DNA from: Bacillus sp. FJAT-45037
Lineage (GTDB): Bacteria; Bacillota; Bacilli; Bacillales; Bacillaceae_D
Reading direction: 5' to 3'
Length of the DNA stretch: 64,000 nucleotides
Assembly (NCBI RefSeq): GCF_002797325.1
Contig: NZ_KZ454938.1
Span: 632,267-696,266, forward strand
In this document: positions 16,004-25,129 of the stretch, piece by piece
Layout of the letters: the number at the start of each line of letters is the position of its first letter
Numbering within the stretch: position 1 is the stretch's first letter
The notes under the pieces: generated by a model
What the model was told of the DNA's origin: nothing
The model's database searches: none
What the model saw: only the letters and a program-made list of their open reading frames with translations
Translations under genes and position numbers: made by a program

Positions 16004-16877
16004 TTTCATTTATTAATAGTTCATTAATAAACGACTGCATAGTTGGAGTGATCAAACGATCGTGGCGATAAACTAACGATAAATGACGATGTTTGAGGTT
16101 CGGAATCATTATATAATCTAATTCACCCCTTTGTAATTCTTTTTCTATCGCTTTTTTAGATAAAATAGAACATCCTGATCCAAGCATGACCATTTGTCTT
16201 ATTGATTCAATATTTGTTAGTTCCATTTTTGTTTGCAAGGAAATCCTCTCTTTTTTTCCCCACTCTTCAATCATTTGTCTCGTAGAACCGCTCTTGTGCA
16301 GAATAAAAGGTGTTTCTTTCATCTGTTTCTTTAAATCTGTACTTTGTGTTAAAGGATGGTTAGGTGGTGTCACGATCACGAGTTCATCTTCGACAAGCGG
16401 TTTTACTGATAAATTTTCATGCTCTAGTCCTTGCTCTGACACGATAGCAAGATCTAATTCTTTCGATAAAACTTTCTCGATTATTTTAGGCGTCGTTTCA
16501 ACATGTATATTGAAATGTATGTCTTGGAATTTTTGAGAAAAACTATTTAATGTAGAAGGTAGAAGATAGTTAGCAGGAATGTGACTAGCACCAATAAATA
16601 ATTCCCCACGCCGATTCTCTTTATAATCATTCATCACTCTCTCCGTTTCCTTTATTAGGTTTAATATTTCTTTTGAGTAATAACGTAATGTTTTTCCTGC
16701 AGATGTGAAGGTGACTTGCTCGCCATTTCTTTCATAGAGCTTCACCCCTAAAGAGTGTTGTAGGTTCTTTAGATGGAAGGTGACGGTTGGTTGCTTTAAA
16801 CAGAGCTCATTCGCTACAGCTGTCACATTTTTATGTGTGCAAAAGGATTGATACATAATCAATTGTTGTAAGTTCAT
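15993..16877 (-). CDS. LysR-family transcriptional regulator
   Basis: This 294-residue regulator has the N-terminal winged helix-turn-helix (residues about 3-60, NVTAVANELCLKQPTVTFHLKNLQHSLGVKLYERNG) and a two-lobed effector domain (about 88-290). It is divergently transcribed from an ABC-importer operon, the usual arrangement for a LysR protein controlling its neighbours in response to the imported compound. A perfect 12-base inverted repeat begins 17 bases upstream of its start, fitting both autoregulation and control of the divergent promoter. The effector is unknown. The C-terminal codons overlap a hairpin. Confidence 0.92.
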   Translation of the reverse strand: MNLQQLIMYQSFCTHKNVTAVANELCLKQPTVTFHLKNLQHSLGVKLYERNGEQVTFTSAGKTLRYYSKEILNLIKETERVMNDYKENRRGELFIGASHIPANYLLPSTLNSFSQKFQDIHFNIHVETTPKIIEKVLSKELDLAIVSEQGLEHENLSVKPLVEDELVIVTPPNHPLTQSTDLKKQMKETPFILHKSGSTRQMIEEWGKKERISLQTKMELTNIESIRQMVMLGSGCSILSKKAIEKELQRGELDYIMIPNLKHRHLSLVYRHDRLITPTMQSFINELLINESSY

Positions 16878-16893
16878 TTTGTGCCTCCATAAA

Positions 16894-16922
16894 TTTAAGT
16901 ATAGATTTATTCTATACTTAAA
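16894..16922. promoter_or_regulatory. Perfect inverted repeat, probable LysR operator
   Basis: TTTAAGTATAGA and its exact complement TCTATACTTAAA are separated by TTTAT. The core contains the T-N11-A pattern typical of LysR sites (TATAGATTTATTCTATA). It lies in the divergent promoter region, next to the lysR start. Confidence 0.65.
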
Positions 16923-16953
16923 TAGATTATATATCGATAATATTGATGGTTTG

Positions 16954-16981
16954 TTTATGTCATCTTAACTTTCCCTTAACA
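16954..16981 (+). promoter_or_regulatory. PhoP-box-like repeats before the ABC operon
   Basis: Three hexamers, TTTATG, TTAACT and TTAACA, start at 16954, 16965 and 16976, exactly 11 bases apart. This is the spacing of the Bacillus PhoP box (TTAACA-like repeats with five-base gaps). A -10-like TAAAGT follows at 16991. Phosphate-starvation control is inferred. Confidence 0.45.
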
Positions 16982-17031
16982 TTCCTCGTGTAAAGTTAAG
17001 GCTGTAATAAGTTGTTAGGAGGAGCGAACAG

Positions 17032-18120
17032 ATGGATATCCGCATCCGAAATATAGATAAATGGTTTGATCAGCTTCAAGCTTTAAAGCCGACAAACTTA
17101 CACATTACATCAGGAGAGTTCGTAAGCTTACTAGGTCCATCAGGTTGTGGTAAAACAACATTACTTAGAATGATAGCCGGTCTTGAAGATTCTAATTCTG
17201 GTGAGATCTATTTTGGAGATCAATGTATGTACTCCAAAGAAAAACATGTGAATGTGTCTCCTCAAAAACGAAAGATTGGAATGGTTTTTCAAGACTTCGC
17301 TCTATGGCCGCATATGACAATCTTTGAGAATGTTGCCTACGGCTTAAAAGCAACGGGCAATAAAAAGAACTTACAAGAAAAAGTCATGACCGCACTTGAA
17401 AATGTTCAACTAGGTGATCATGCAAAACGCTATCCGCATCAGCTATCTGGGGGGCAGCAGCAACGGATTGCGATTGCTCGTGCGACTGCAAATGATCCTT
17501 CAATTATTTTAATGGACGAGCCATTAAGTGCACTTGATGCCTCTTTGCGAGATGATATGAGGATTCTGTTGCAGTCACTTGTAAAGAAACTTAATATGAC
17601 AGCTATTTATGTGACGCATGACCAAGGTGAAGCCATGTCAATGTCAGATCGAGTAGTCGTCATGAATGCTGGGCATATCATGCAAGTCGGGACACCCGAG
17701 GAAGTGTATCAGCGTCCCAAAAATAAAACGGTCGCATCATTTGTCGGACGAGGTGTGTTAGTTGAAGCTCTTTGTCAAAAGGTGGAAGAGCGTTGTGAAC
17801 TACTAATTGGTAAAGGCGTGAGTGTACCACTTTGCGAAGGTGATGAAAGAAAAGAAGGATTGGTCACTGCGGTTATTCGACCTGAACATGTGACTTTATC
17901 AGTAGCGAAAGAACATAATGCACTTGAGGCGCGAGTAGAAACAGTGAGCTTTTTAGGAGAGCGCTATGAAATCTCTTTAAGTCTTACTGATAGTAAGTAC
18001 ACGATGTTTGCGTACTCACACCAACGTCTCTCTGTCGGTCAAACTATTTTTGTGCAAATAGATACATCAAATATACACGTAATGACAAATGAAGGAGGAA
18101 TTGTACATGAGAAAGCTTAA
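17032..18120 (+). CDS. ABC transporter ATP-binding protein (FbpC/PotA-like)
   Basis: This 362-residue ATPase powers the importer encoded with it. Walker A is GPSGCGKTT (about residues 38-46), the signature is LSGGQQQR, Walker B is IILMDEPLSALD, and the H-loop is VTHDQGEAM. The last 120 residues form a TOBE-type regulatory domain (LVTAVIRPEHVTLS and on). The closest families are the ferric-iron, polyamine and 2-aminoethylphosphonate importers. AGGAGGAGCGAACAG precedes the ATG. The lipoprotein gene starts inside its 3' end. The promoter shows PhoP-box-like repeats, which favours a phosphorus-containing substrate over iron. Confidence 0.92.
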   Translation: MDIRIRNIDKWFDQLQALKPTNLHITSGEFVSLLGPSGCGKTTLLRMIAGLEDSNSGEIYFGDQCMYSKEKHVNVSPQKRKIGMVFQDFALWPHMTIFENVAYGLKATGNKKNLQEKVMTALENVQLGDHAKRYPHQLSGGQQQRIAIARATANDPSIILMDEPLSALDASLRDDMRILLQSLVKKLNMTAIYVTHDQGEAMSMSDRVVVMNAGHIMQVGTPEEVYQRPKNKTVASFVGRGVLVEALCQKVEERCELLIGKGVSVPLCEGDERKEGLVTAVIRPEHVTLSVAKEHNALEARVETVSFLGERYEISLSLTDSKYTMFAYSHQRLSVGQTIFVQIDTSNIHVMTNEGGIVHEKA

Positions 18121-19147
18121 AGGATTTGTAATGGCTATGACGATGATGCTGTTTGTAACAGCTTGTGGACAAACAGAAATGGAACAAGATAGTGGGGCTC
18201 CTGCAAATGATTCTGAAGAGCCAGCTGTAGTAGAAGAGACTGGGAAGCTAACGATTTATACTTCAGGGCCAGGTGGAATGGCAGAGCGTTTAGTTGAAGA
18301 ATTTGAAGAAGAAACAGGTATTGAAGTAGATATGTTCCAAGGTACGACAGGGGATGTATTGGGACGTCTTCAAGCAGAAGAAGGAAATCCACTTGCTGAT
18401 GTTGTTGTCCTTGCCTCTATGCCACCAGCTATGGAATATAAAGAGCGTGGGTTAACGATGCCATATGAATCAGAGTATGTAGATTCGTTGCATGATGGTT
18501 GGTATGATGAGGACCATCATTTTTATGGGTTTAGTGCATCAGCTCTAGCATTAAGTTATAACACGAACTTAGTTGAAGAGGTTCCCACAGATTGGAGTGA
18601 TTTAACAGCTGAGCAGTTTACTAATAAGCTTGCGATTCCAGATCCGACTCAATCGGGGACAGCACGTGACTTTATAGCAGCTTACATTAATCAAGAAGGC
18701 GATGAAGGTTGGGAGTTAATTGAGGAATTAAAAGAGAATGGTTTATCGCTAGAAGGGGCTAATAACCCAGCACTTCAAACGGTAATAAGTGGGGCAAACT
18801 CCGTTGTGATGGCTGGTGTAGACTATATGGTATATAACAACATGCAAAATGGGGAGCCTGTTGACCTTGTGTTTCCTGAAAGTGGAACAATGGTCACACC
18901 TCGACCGGCATTTATTTTAGAAAGTGCCCAAAATGTAAAATCTGCTCAACAATATATTGATTTTATTCTTTCTGATAAAGGGCAAGAGATCGTAGCAGAT
19001 GCGTATCTTTTACCTGCACGTGAAGATGTTAAACCACATGAGATTCGTACTGAATTAGGTGACATTCAGCAATTAGATTTTGATTGGGCGTACCTTGAAG
19101 AAAACACACAAGACATTTTAGAGAAATTTATGGGGATTGTGAGATAA
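18107..19147 (+). CDS. ABC transporter substrate-binding lipoprotein (AfuA/AEP-binding-like)
   Basis: This 346-residue lipoprotein has an N-terminal signal with lipobox VTAC (cysteine about residue 20), an acidic linker, and a type-II periplasmic-binding fold beginning GKLTIYTSGPGGMAERLVEEF. Such proteins bind ferric iron, 2-aminoethylphosphonate or sugar phosphates (AfuA). An in-frame ATG at 18089 exists, but AAGGAGG lies directly before 18107; the chosen start overlaps the ATPase gene by 14 bases. No tyrosine pair typical of iron binding is obvious to me, so a phosphorylated ligand is a reasonable guess. The permease gene starts one base after its stop. Confidence 0.88.
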   Translation: MRKLKGFVMAMTMMLFVTACGQTEMEQDSGAPANDSEEPAVVEETGKLTIYTSGPGGMAERLVEEFEEETGIEVDMFQGTTGDVLGRLQAEEGNPLADVVVLASMPPAMEYKERGLTMPYESEYVDSLHDGWYDEDHHFYGFSASALALSYNTNLVEEVPTDWSDLTAEQFTNKLAIPDPTQSGTARDFIAAYINQEGDEGWELIEELKENGLSLEGANNPALQTVISGANSVVMAGVDYMVYNNMQNGEPVDLVFPESGTMVTPRPAFILESAQNVKSAQQYIDFILSDKGQEIVADAYLLPAREDVKPHEIRTELGDIQQLDFDWAYLEENTQDILEKFMGIVR

Positions 19148-19148
19148 C

Positions 19149-20813
19149 ATGTTTAGGTTTAACGACCCGATGAAAAAGCTTAATACCTTATTGGCCTTAG
19201 CCGTACTGTTCATTCTAGTATTCATGCCACTTTTCTTAATAATAATGAGAAGTTTGATGCCGGATGGAACATTTGAAGGACTAGCTCCATTTCAAGTTCT
19301 GATCGAAGAGCATTATCGTAAGGTACTATGGAATTCGTTATTACTCGGGTTCGGGGTTGTTGTGGGAGCATCAGTTATTGCTGCTCCCCTTGCTTTTTTT
19401 ATGGCCCGTACCGAAATGAGAAAGCATCGCTGGATTGACATTGTGTTAATCATTCCATTCATGACCCCACCATACATTGGGGCTATGGGCTGGATTTTAT
19501 CTATGCAATCAAACGGTTATGCAGAGCAACTGTTTCCGTTTCTCTCTTCGGTAACGCCTTATTTCTTCTCATATTTTGGTATGGTACTTGTGATGAGCTT
19601 ACACTTATTCCCTTTCATCTATTTAATCATGAGAAATAACTTAGAAAATATTGGTGGACGATTAGAGGAAGCGGGACTCATCCATGGTGGTAGCTTTATG
19701 TACCGGGTAAAGCGTATCATTATTCCACTGTTTTTCTCAGGGTATAGTATGGGCGCGTTGCTTGTCTTTGTTAAAACAATAGGAGAATTTGGTACACCAG
19801 TCACGTTAGGGAACCGAATTGGTTACTACGTTTTAACATCAGAGATACACCGTTACTCTTCTACGTGGCCACTTGATTTTGGGAAAGCTGCGATTCTTTC
19901 GACGATGCTACTTGGTGTGAGTATGACGGTTTGGTATATTCAGCAATGGTTTGTAAGCAGACGTCATGACAAAGTGGTGTCAGGGAAGGGACAAACGCGT
20001 GCCTTTAATCCATTAGGTAAGAAACAAATCTTTGCATGGATATATTTAATGATCGTATTAGGATTAGCTATTGGTGTGCCGTATTTCTCTGTGGCATCAA
20101 CCGCTTTTATGAATATTCAAGGGAACGGCTTAGCTTTTTCTAACTTGACCATTAAACATTTTGTTGAGTTATTTACAGGAAGTGGGCGAGATGCTCTCTT
20201 TAATAGTATTTGGTTAGCGGCGGTTGCAGCTACTATTAGTGTCGCCATCGGTATTTGGGTATCAATTATTATTATGAAAAAACGTAATGCGCTTGGGAAG
20301 AGCATGGATTTTCTAAGCTTAGCTCCTAACACCGTACCAGGAATTGTCGTTGTTGTTGGTTTAATCTTAACTTGGAACGCACCATGGAACCCGTTTAATG
20401 TGTACAATACGTGGATGATGCTTGCATTGACTTATGTCATTTTATACTTGCCATTTACCGTACAAAACATTAAAGCGATCTATGGACAGCTTGGTGATTC
20501 GCTGTTTCAAGCAGCTAAAATGAGTGGGGCAAGTAGTACGTATATGACACGTACAGTGCTAATTCCGTTAATCATGCCAGGAATTTTAGCAGCTTGGATT
20601 ATGACATTCGCGATTTCTATGCGAGAGCTTGTTGGGTCACTAATTTTACGACCACCTAATATGCACACATCAGCTACGTTTATTTATTCTCAATTTGAAC
20701 AAGGAACACAAGGACTAGGGATGGCTATGGCTCTCGTATCGGTAGGCTTAACAACATTGGTACTCATTGTTGTTGAACGGATTAAAGATCGATCACAAAA
20801 GTATAAAGCATAA
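19149..20813 (+). CDS. ABC transporter permease, fused double domain (FbpB-like)
   Basis: This 554-residue protein contains two BPD-type permease domains in tandem, about 12 membrane helices in all, so one polypeptide supplies the whole channel. The two EAA-type coupling loops are visible: EEAGLIHGGSFMYRVKRIIIPL in the first half and FQAAKMSGASSTYMTRTVLIPL in the second. This fusion is typical of iron, thiamine and 2-aminoethylphosphonate importers. The start lies one base after the lipoprotein stop. It is followed after 39 bases by a metallo-beta-lactamase gene in the same operon. Confidence 0.92.
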   Translation: MFRFNDPMKKLNTLLALAVLFILVFMPLFLIIMRSLMPDGTFEGLAPFQVLIEEHYRKVLWNSLLLGFGVVVGASVIAAPLAFFMARTEMRKHRWIDIVLIIPFMTPPYIGAMGWILSMQSNGYAEQLFPFLSSVTPYFFSYFGMVLVMSLHLFPFIYLIMRNNLENIGGRLEEAGLIHGGSFMYRVKRIIIPLFFSGYSMGALLVFVKTIGEFGTPVTLGNRIGYYVLTSEIHRYSSTWPLDFGKAAILSTMLLGVSMTVWYIQQWFVSRRHDKVVSGKGQTRAFNPLGKKQIFAWIYLMIVLGLAIGVPYFSVASTAFMNIQGNGLAFSNLTIKHFVELFTGSGRDALFNSIWLAAVAATISVAIGIWVSIIIMKKRNALGKSMDFLSLAPNTVPGIVVVVGLILTWNAPWNPFNVYNTWMMLALTYVILYLPFTVQNIKAIYGQLGDSLFQAAKMSGASSTYMTRTVLIPLIMPGILAAWIMTFAISMRELVGSLILRPPNMHTSATFIYSQFEQGTQGLGMAMALVSVGLTTLVLIVVERIKDRSQKYKA

Positions 20814-20852
20814 CAACTTTTTGGATGTTATGTAGGTAGGTGACAGCTGAAA

Positions 20853-22067
20853 ATGAAAGTGACATTTTTAGGAGGAGCAGGAGAATATGGACGATCCTGC
20901 TTCTTACTACAAGCAGAAGAAATGAACGTTCTCATTGACTGCGGTGTGATGAAGGGCGGTCAAACGACTAAAGATACGTACCCAGCTCTAACAAAAGAAA
21001 TCGCAAAAAATCTTTCGGCAGTGTGTATTACTCATGCACATGAGGACCATGTTGCTGCCTTACCCCTTCTTTATCATTTAGGATACGAAGGTGAGGTGTA
21101 TGCGACAAGTGAAACGATCAGTCAAAGTACAGATGCGATGAAAGTCTGGCTTGATAGGGAGAAGATAAATCAAAAAGAAATTCCTTTTCCAGACGCGGCA
21201 TTGTCGCTTGTGAAGTTTAAGTCATTAGATGAGTTAAAACGTTTAGGCGGTTTAACGATCTCGTATGGGAAGAGTGGGCATACATCTGGTTCCGTTTGGT
21301 ATAATGTTGAATATAAAGGCAAAAATATATTTTTTTCCGGTGACTATTCGTTTGAATCAAAACTGCTTCATTATGAGGATCCGATCTGTAAAAATGTAGA
21401 CTTAGCGGTTCTTGATGGTGCGTACGGTGACGAACCATTGAGCCAATCCATCTATACGAGTAGATTAATAGGAGCCATACGTGATGCAATACAAACAGGC
21501 AAAAAAGTTCTTATTCATGGCCCTTTGACCGGGAAGACACAGGATTTACTCGCACTGTTAAGTGAATCTTTTAATGGCCAAAAAGACTATCATCTTGTAG
21601 CTGCTCCAAAAATTATCCAATCTTCTAAAGATGCTATGCAAAATAAATCGTGGTATAAAGAAATGGAACGACATGATGTAGAACTCTTTCTTCAAGATCA
21701 AGTCGTAGGGGTGGATGTAAGCACTTGGCTTGAGTCAACTCACTTAGGTGTTGGCTTCTTTCAAGAAAATGATATTTTGCAAGCTCATCAACAAGAGAAG
21801 AGAGTAGTTCCTCAACTAATTATCACAACCGGTCCGAAAAACAAAGAGTTGCAAACGTTAACGAAGGATGATCCGAACGTGAATTATGAGCATTTTCGTT
21901 ATAAAGTTCATCCAGGCACAAAAGAAACAGCCCGTTTGATCAAAAAGATTGAACCACAAAAGATTGTTTTTACACACGGACTAAACGTCGAGGTTAGGCA
22001 GTTAAGCGAGAAATTAAATTTAAAAAGTGTAGAAGTTGTTGAGCAACATTCAACGATCTACATCTAG
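20853..22067 (+). CDS. Metallo-beta-lactamase-fold hydrolase, beta-CASP-like
   Basis: This 404-residue cytosolic enzyme has the metal-binding motif ITHAHEDHVAALP (HxHxDH, about residues 57-69), the third ligand in GKSGHTSGSV, the aspartate in FFSGDYSF, and a C-terminal FTHGLNVE. The large insertion between the aspartate and the last histidine suggests a beta-CASP-type architecture as in RNase J-like nucleases, but it is shorter and not a clear RNase J. Placed last in the ABC operon, it could process the imported compound, for instance as a phosphodiesterase; this is inference. A separate terminator follows. Confidence 0.75.
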   Translation: MKVTFLGGAGEYGRSCFLLQAEEMNVLIDCGVMKGGQTTKDTYPALTKEIAKNLSAVCITHAHEDHVAALPLLYHLGYEGEVYATSETISQSTDAMKVWLDREKINQKEIPFPDAALSLVKFKSLDELKRLGGLTISYGKSGHTSGSVWYNVEYKGKNIFFSGDYSFESKLLHYEDPICKNVDLAVLDGAYGDEPLSQSIYTSRLIGAIRDAIQTGKKVLIHGPLTGKTQDLLALLSESFNGQKDYHLVAAPKIIQSSKDAMQNKSWYKEMERHDVELFLQDQVVGVDVSTWLESTHLGVGFFQENDILQAHQQEKRVVPQLIITTGPKNKELQTLTKDDPNVNYEHFRYKVHPGTKETARLIKKIEPQKIVFTHGLNVEVRQLSEKLNLKSVEVVEQHSTIYI

Positions 22068-22097
22068 TTCATCTACAATGGCGTAGGTTAGATAATT

Positions 22098-22135
22098 AAA
22101 AGGCTTGAGATCTGATTATGGATCTGAGCCTTTTT
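22098..22135 (+). terminator. Terminator after the MBL gene
   Basis: The stem AAAGGCT..AGATC pairs with GATCT..AGCCTTT, with a short internal mismatch, and is followed by TTTTT. Confidence 0.85.
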
Positions 22136-22301
22136 ACGTTTGAAAGATTTATTACATGCAACACTACACGAACTGTCTATAATAACGGCAGTAAAGGTTA
22201 GAATGTAAATGAGTAAATGACAGTATTCTTTTTCTTGTACAGACACGGCCAAGCCCAGCGTGACATATGAATGTAGAAAAGACATCGTTGGGGGTGAGGT
22301 C

Positions 22302-23009
22302 GTGTCTAGCATGTTAGCGGCACTGTCTTATTTTGTAAAAGAAATCATTGTGTTTGTATCGTATGTAAAAAATAATGCGTTTCCGCAGCCACTAAAGAAA
22401 GACGAGGAGAAGAAATACTTAAAGTTAATGCAAGAAGGAGACGGCGAGGCGCGTAACTTGTTAATTGAACACAACTTAAGACTAGTAGCCCATATCGTCA
22501 AGAAGTTCGAGAACACAAGAGAGGACACGGAAGATCTAATTTCAATTGGAACGATTGGTCTGATCAAGGCGATCGAGAGTTATTCGGACGGAAAAGGAAC
22601 AAAGCTTGCGACCTATGCTGCAAGATGTATTGAAAATGAAATACTCATGCATTTACGTGCTCTTAAAAAAGTCAAAAAAGATATCTCTCTACACGACCCG
22701 ATCGGAACAGATAAGGAAGGCAATGAAATATCCTTGATTGATGTTCTCCAAGAAGATGCTGAAGATATTGCTGATGTGATTCAAACAAAGATGGAGAAAT
22801 TGCAAATTTATGAGTACATTCATGTGCTTGATGAGCGAGAAAAAGAAGTGATTGTTGGTCGGTTTGGGCTCGACATGGAAGACGAGCGAACGCAACGGGA
22901 AATCGCTAAGGATCTCGGGATATCCAGGAGTTATGTATCAAGAATCGAAAAACGAGCGCTGATGAAGTTGTTTCACGAATTTTATAAGCATAGTCAAGGA
23001 AAAAGTTAG
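22302..23009 (+). CDS. sigK: RNA polymerase sigma factor SigK (pro-sigma-K)
   Basis: SigK directs late mother-cell transcription during sporulation. The 235 residues include the pro-sequence with the SpoIVFB cleavage region ([11 protein letters not shown], cut expected at S/Y near residue 20), region 2 ([34 protein letters not shown]) and the region 4 helix-turn-helix ([24 protein letters not shown]). The GTG at 22302 is chosen because GGGGGTGA lies five bases upstream and the family starts a few residues before the AAL motif. The gene is continuous, with no skin-type element splitting it as in Bacillus subtilis 168. It shows that the organism is an endospore former. Confidence 0.97.
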   Translation: MSSMLAALSYFVKEIIVFVSYVKNNAFPQPLKKDEEKKYLKLMQEGDGEARNLLIEHNLRLVAHIVKKFENTREDTEDLISIGTIGLIKAIESYSDGKGTKLATYAARCIENEILMHLRALKKVKKDISLHDPIGTDKEGNEISLIDVLQEDAEDIADVIQTKMEKLQIYEYIHVLDEREKEVIVGRFGLDMEDERTQREIAKDLGISRSYVSRIEKRALMKLFHEFYKHSQGKS

Positions 23010-23012
23010 AAG

Positions 23013-23041
23013 AAACAGTCGGCATGTGCCGGCTGTTTTTT
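23013..23041 (+). terminator. Terminator after sigK
   Basis: A 12-pair stem with one wobble (AAACAGTCGGCA and TGCCGGCTGTTT) is followed by T-rich sequence. Confidence 0.9.
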
Positions 23042-23200
23042 CTGTTTTTACCACATGGAGCTGGTGTTTTCCAATTAAAAACCAGGGTTATCCGTCACTT
23101 TTAAGGGTATTACGCTAAGAGCTCTCTTATATCTTCTTTTATTTAAGGGAAGAATAGATGAAAGCAAATTTTGTGTAGAAATCCATGGGAGTGTTCCTAA

Positions 23201-24277
23201 TTGAATAAACAACTAATAAATGAAGCATTTTGGATTAGAGCGATCGCCTGTTTAGCTGTAGCCACAACTCATGCCGTTGATACAACACTTGCGAATTATG
23301 AATATAGTGCGAACCAATTAGAAGAGCACCTATTGATATTACTCCGGTTTATGGCGTACTTTGGTACACCTGCCTTTGTCTTCTTATCAGAATTATTGTT
23401 AGCAAAAGCGTATCCAAACGATGTCCCAAAAGGTTTTTTCAAAAAGAGAATTAAGTTTCTGCTTATACCGTTTGTCTCGATCGGGTTATTATTTGCTTTT
23501 CTTATTTCAGATTCCTTGCTAGAGGCGATCCGTCAAGCTTTTGTCCATATTTTTCTCGGAGGTTATTATGGGTATTTTATTTTAATTATTTTTCAGTTTT
23601 ATCTTTTACATGTATTGTTACAGAAACATTTAAAAAACTGGTCTCCAAAATTAGTGTTGAGTCTAGCTTTTATCATAAATGTATCGTATTTAGGATTCTT
23701 TAATTTTACGGAGCCAGTGAATACATCGGCAGCCGCCGAATATATTTGGTTAAGAGGGTATTGGGTGCCATTTCTAGGGTGGATTTTCTATTTTGTCTTA
23801 GGGTACTATTGCGGGAGAAACTATGAGGCATTAAAGGTTAAACTATTTGAACATAAAAAGAAGATATTGATTCTGCCTGTGCTCTCAATTGCACTAATCG
23901 TCGTCTTAGTTCTTACAGACATATTAAATGTTGTGTCATCAAAACGAGTAGACATGCTTCTCTATACGATGAGTATGATCTTTGCCATTATTGTTCTGAC
24001 AATGAAAATTAACAGGGTGCCTGTATTTATCAAATTCATCAGTAAATATTCGTTTAATATTTATCTCTTACACAAGTTTATTTTGTATGTCATGGTGCCG
24101 ATTGACTTTCTTAATCCGCTTGTTTACTTTGTATTTGTTTACATCGTAGCTGTAGGAGGATCGATCGTACTAGCCCAGCTCTTATCAAAGGTGAAATACA
24201 GTGAATATATCATCGGGAAGCAATTAGTCATGACAGAGGACGTTGAGGTTAAGCGAGGGAAGGGGCGTTCGTTTTAA
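23201..24277 (+). CDS. Membrane acyltransferase (acyltransferase-3 family, IcaC/OafA-like)
   Basis: This 358-residue integral membrane protein has about ten helices and should O-acylate a cell-surface glycan or exopolysaccharide. The first helix carries the family signature, an arginine then histidine (FWIRAIACLAVATTHAVD), and a later glycine-rich FLGGYYGYF segment follows. It resembles the IcaC/YkrP-type acyltransferases more than OafA proteins with an extra SGNH domain, which is absent. The start is TTG with GGGAG nine bases upstream. No surface-glycan genes are adjacent, so the substrate cannot be guessed. Confidence 0.82.
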   Translation: MNKQLINEAFWIRAIACLAVATTHAVDTTLANYEYSANQLEEHLLILLRFMAYFGTPAFVFLSELLLAKAYPNDVPKGFFKKRIKFLLIPFVSIGLLFAFLISDSLLEAIRQAFVHIFLGGYYGYFILIIFQFYLLHVLLQKHLKNWSPKLVLSLAFIINVSYLGFFNFTEPVNTSAAAEYIWLRGYWVPFLGWIFYFVLGYYCGRNYEALKVKLFEHKKKILILPVLSIALIVVLVLTDILNVVSSKRVDMLLYTMSMIFAIIVLTMKINRVPVFIKFISKYSFNIYLLHKFILYVMVPIDFLNPLVYFVFVYIVAVGGSIVLAQLLSKVKYSEYIIGKQLVMTEDVEVKRGKGRSF

Positions 24278-24378
24278 AATTTGGAAATGTGGAATAGTAT
24301 AATTAGGACGATCGAATAAAAAGATAAAGTTTAAAATGAGTAGGCGAATGACAATACGATAAGGTAGAGGTGAAAACA

Positions 24379-24990
24379 ATGAAGCGAGGAAAATTTATGA
24401 TAGGGAGCGCTATATTCTCAACGGTTTTAGTGTTATCTGCTTGTGGTGATACAAACGAGGATATCAATCCAGATGAAGTAATGGAGGAAAGTGAAAACAT
24501 GGAGGAAAGTGAAGAAATGGATCATTCTGACATGGATGACCATGCTCATATGGATCACTCTAGTTCGGGTGAGGTGCCAGAGAGTTTAGAAGAGGCAGCG
24601 AATCCCACTTTTGAAGTAGGTAGCAAAGCTATTATCACAGATGGTCATATGCCAGGAATGGAAGGCGCTGAGGCGACGATTGTTGGTGCTTATGACACAG
24701 TGGTTTATGCCGTTTCCTACGACCCGACTGATGGTGGACCAAGAGAAGAGAATCATAAATGGGTCATTCATGAGGAATTGGAAGAAGCAAACGCTGAACC
24801 ATTTTCAGCAGGTGATGAGGTAACTTTAGAGGCCGATCATATGGATGGCATGGAAGGAGCCGTTGCAGTCATCGATTCAGCCGAAGAAACGACGGTATAT
24901 ATGGTTGATTTTACTTTGACAGACAATGGACAAGAAGTTGAGAACCATAAGTGGGTGACAGAAGAAGAGCTATCAGAAATGGACCAGTAA
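24379..24990 (+). CDS. YdhK-type DUF1541 lipoprotein with His/Met/Asp-rich linker
   Basis: This 203-residue exported lipoprotein has lipobox LSAC (cysteine about residue 22), an acidic linker rich in Met, His and Asp (MDHSDMDDHAHMDHSS, about residues 46-62), and two copies of the DUF1541 domain. Each copy has the GHMPGMEGAEATI / DHMDGMEGAVAVI block followed by a conserved NHKWV.EEL end. The linker looks suited to binding copper or another metal outside the membrane; this is inference, and the family's role is not established. GAGGTG lies seven bases before the ATG. A perfect-looking terminator follows. Confidence 0.85.
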   Translation: MKRGKFMIGSAIFSTVLVLSACGDTNEDINPDEVMEESENMEESEEMDHSDMDDHAHMDHSSSGEVPESLEEAANPTFEVGSKAIITDGHMPGMEGAEATIVGAYDTVVYAVSYDPTDGGPREENHKWVIHEELEEANAEPFSAGDEVTLEADHMDGMEGAVAVIDSAEETTVYMVDFTLTDNGQEVENHKWVTEEELSEMDQ

Positions 24991-24994
24991 TAGA

Positions 24995-25028
24995 AAAGAG
25001 AGAGTCGGGTGAATCAGGCTCTCTCTTT
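24995..25028 (+). terminator. Terminator after the YdhK-like gene
   Basis: A 12-pair stem with one wobble (AAAGAGAGAGTC and GGCTCTCTCTTT) ends in T-rich sequence. Confidence 0.85.
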
Positions 25029-25129
25029 GTTGTTGAATTAGAAAGTAGGGTGCGAATTTCAAGGATGGGCTAGGCATTCATATGATATAATGAAGAACTA
25101 TATATAACAGTAGACGGAGGTCGTTAAGC

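Noticed and set aside
17032-20813. Ferric iron importer
   Set aside because: The family allows it, but the promoter shows PhoP-like repeats and no Fur-box-like 19-base palindrome was seen, so the iron call was not made.
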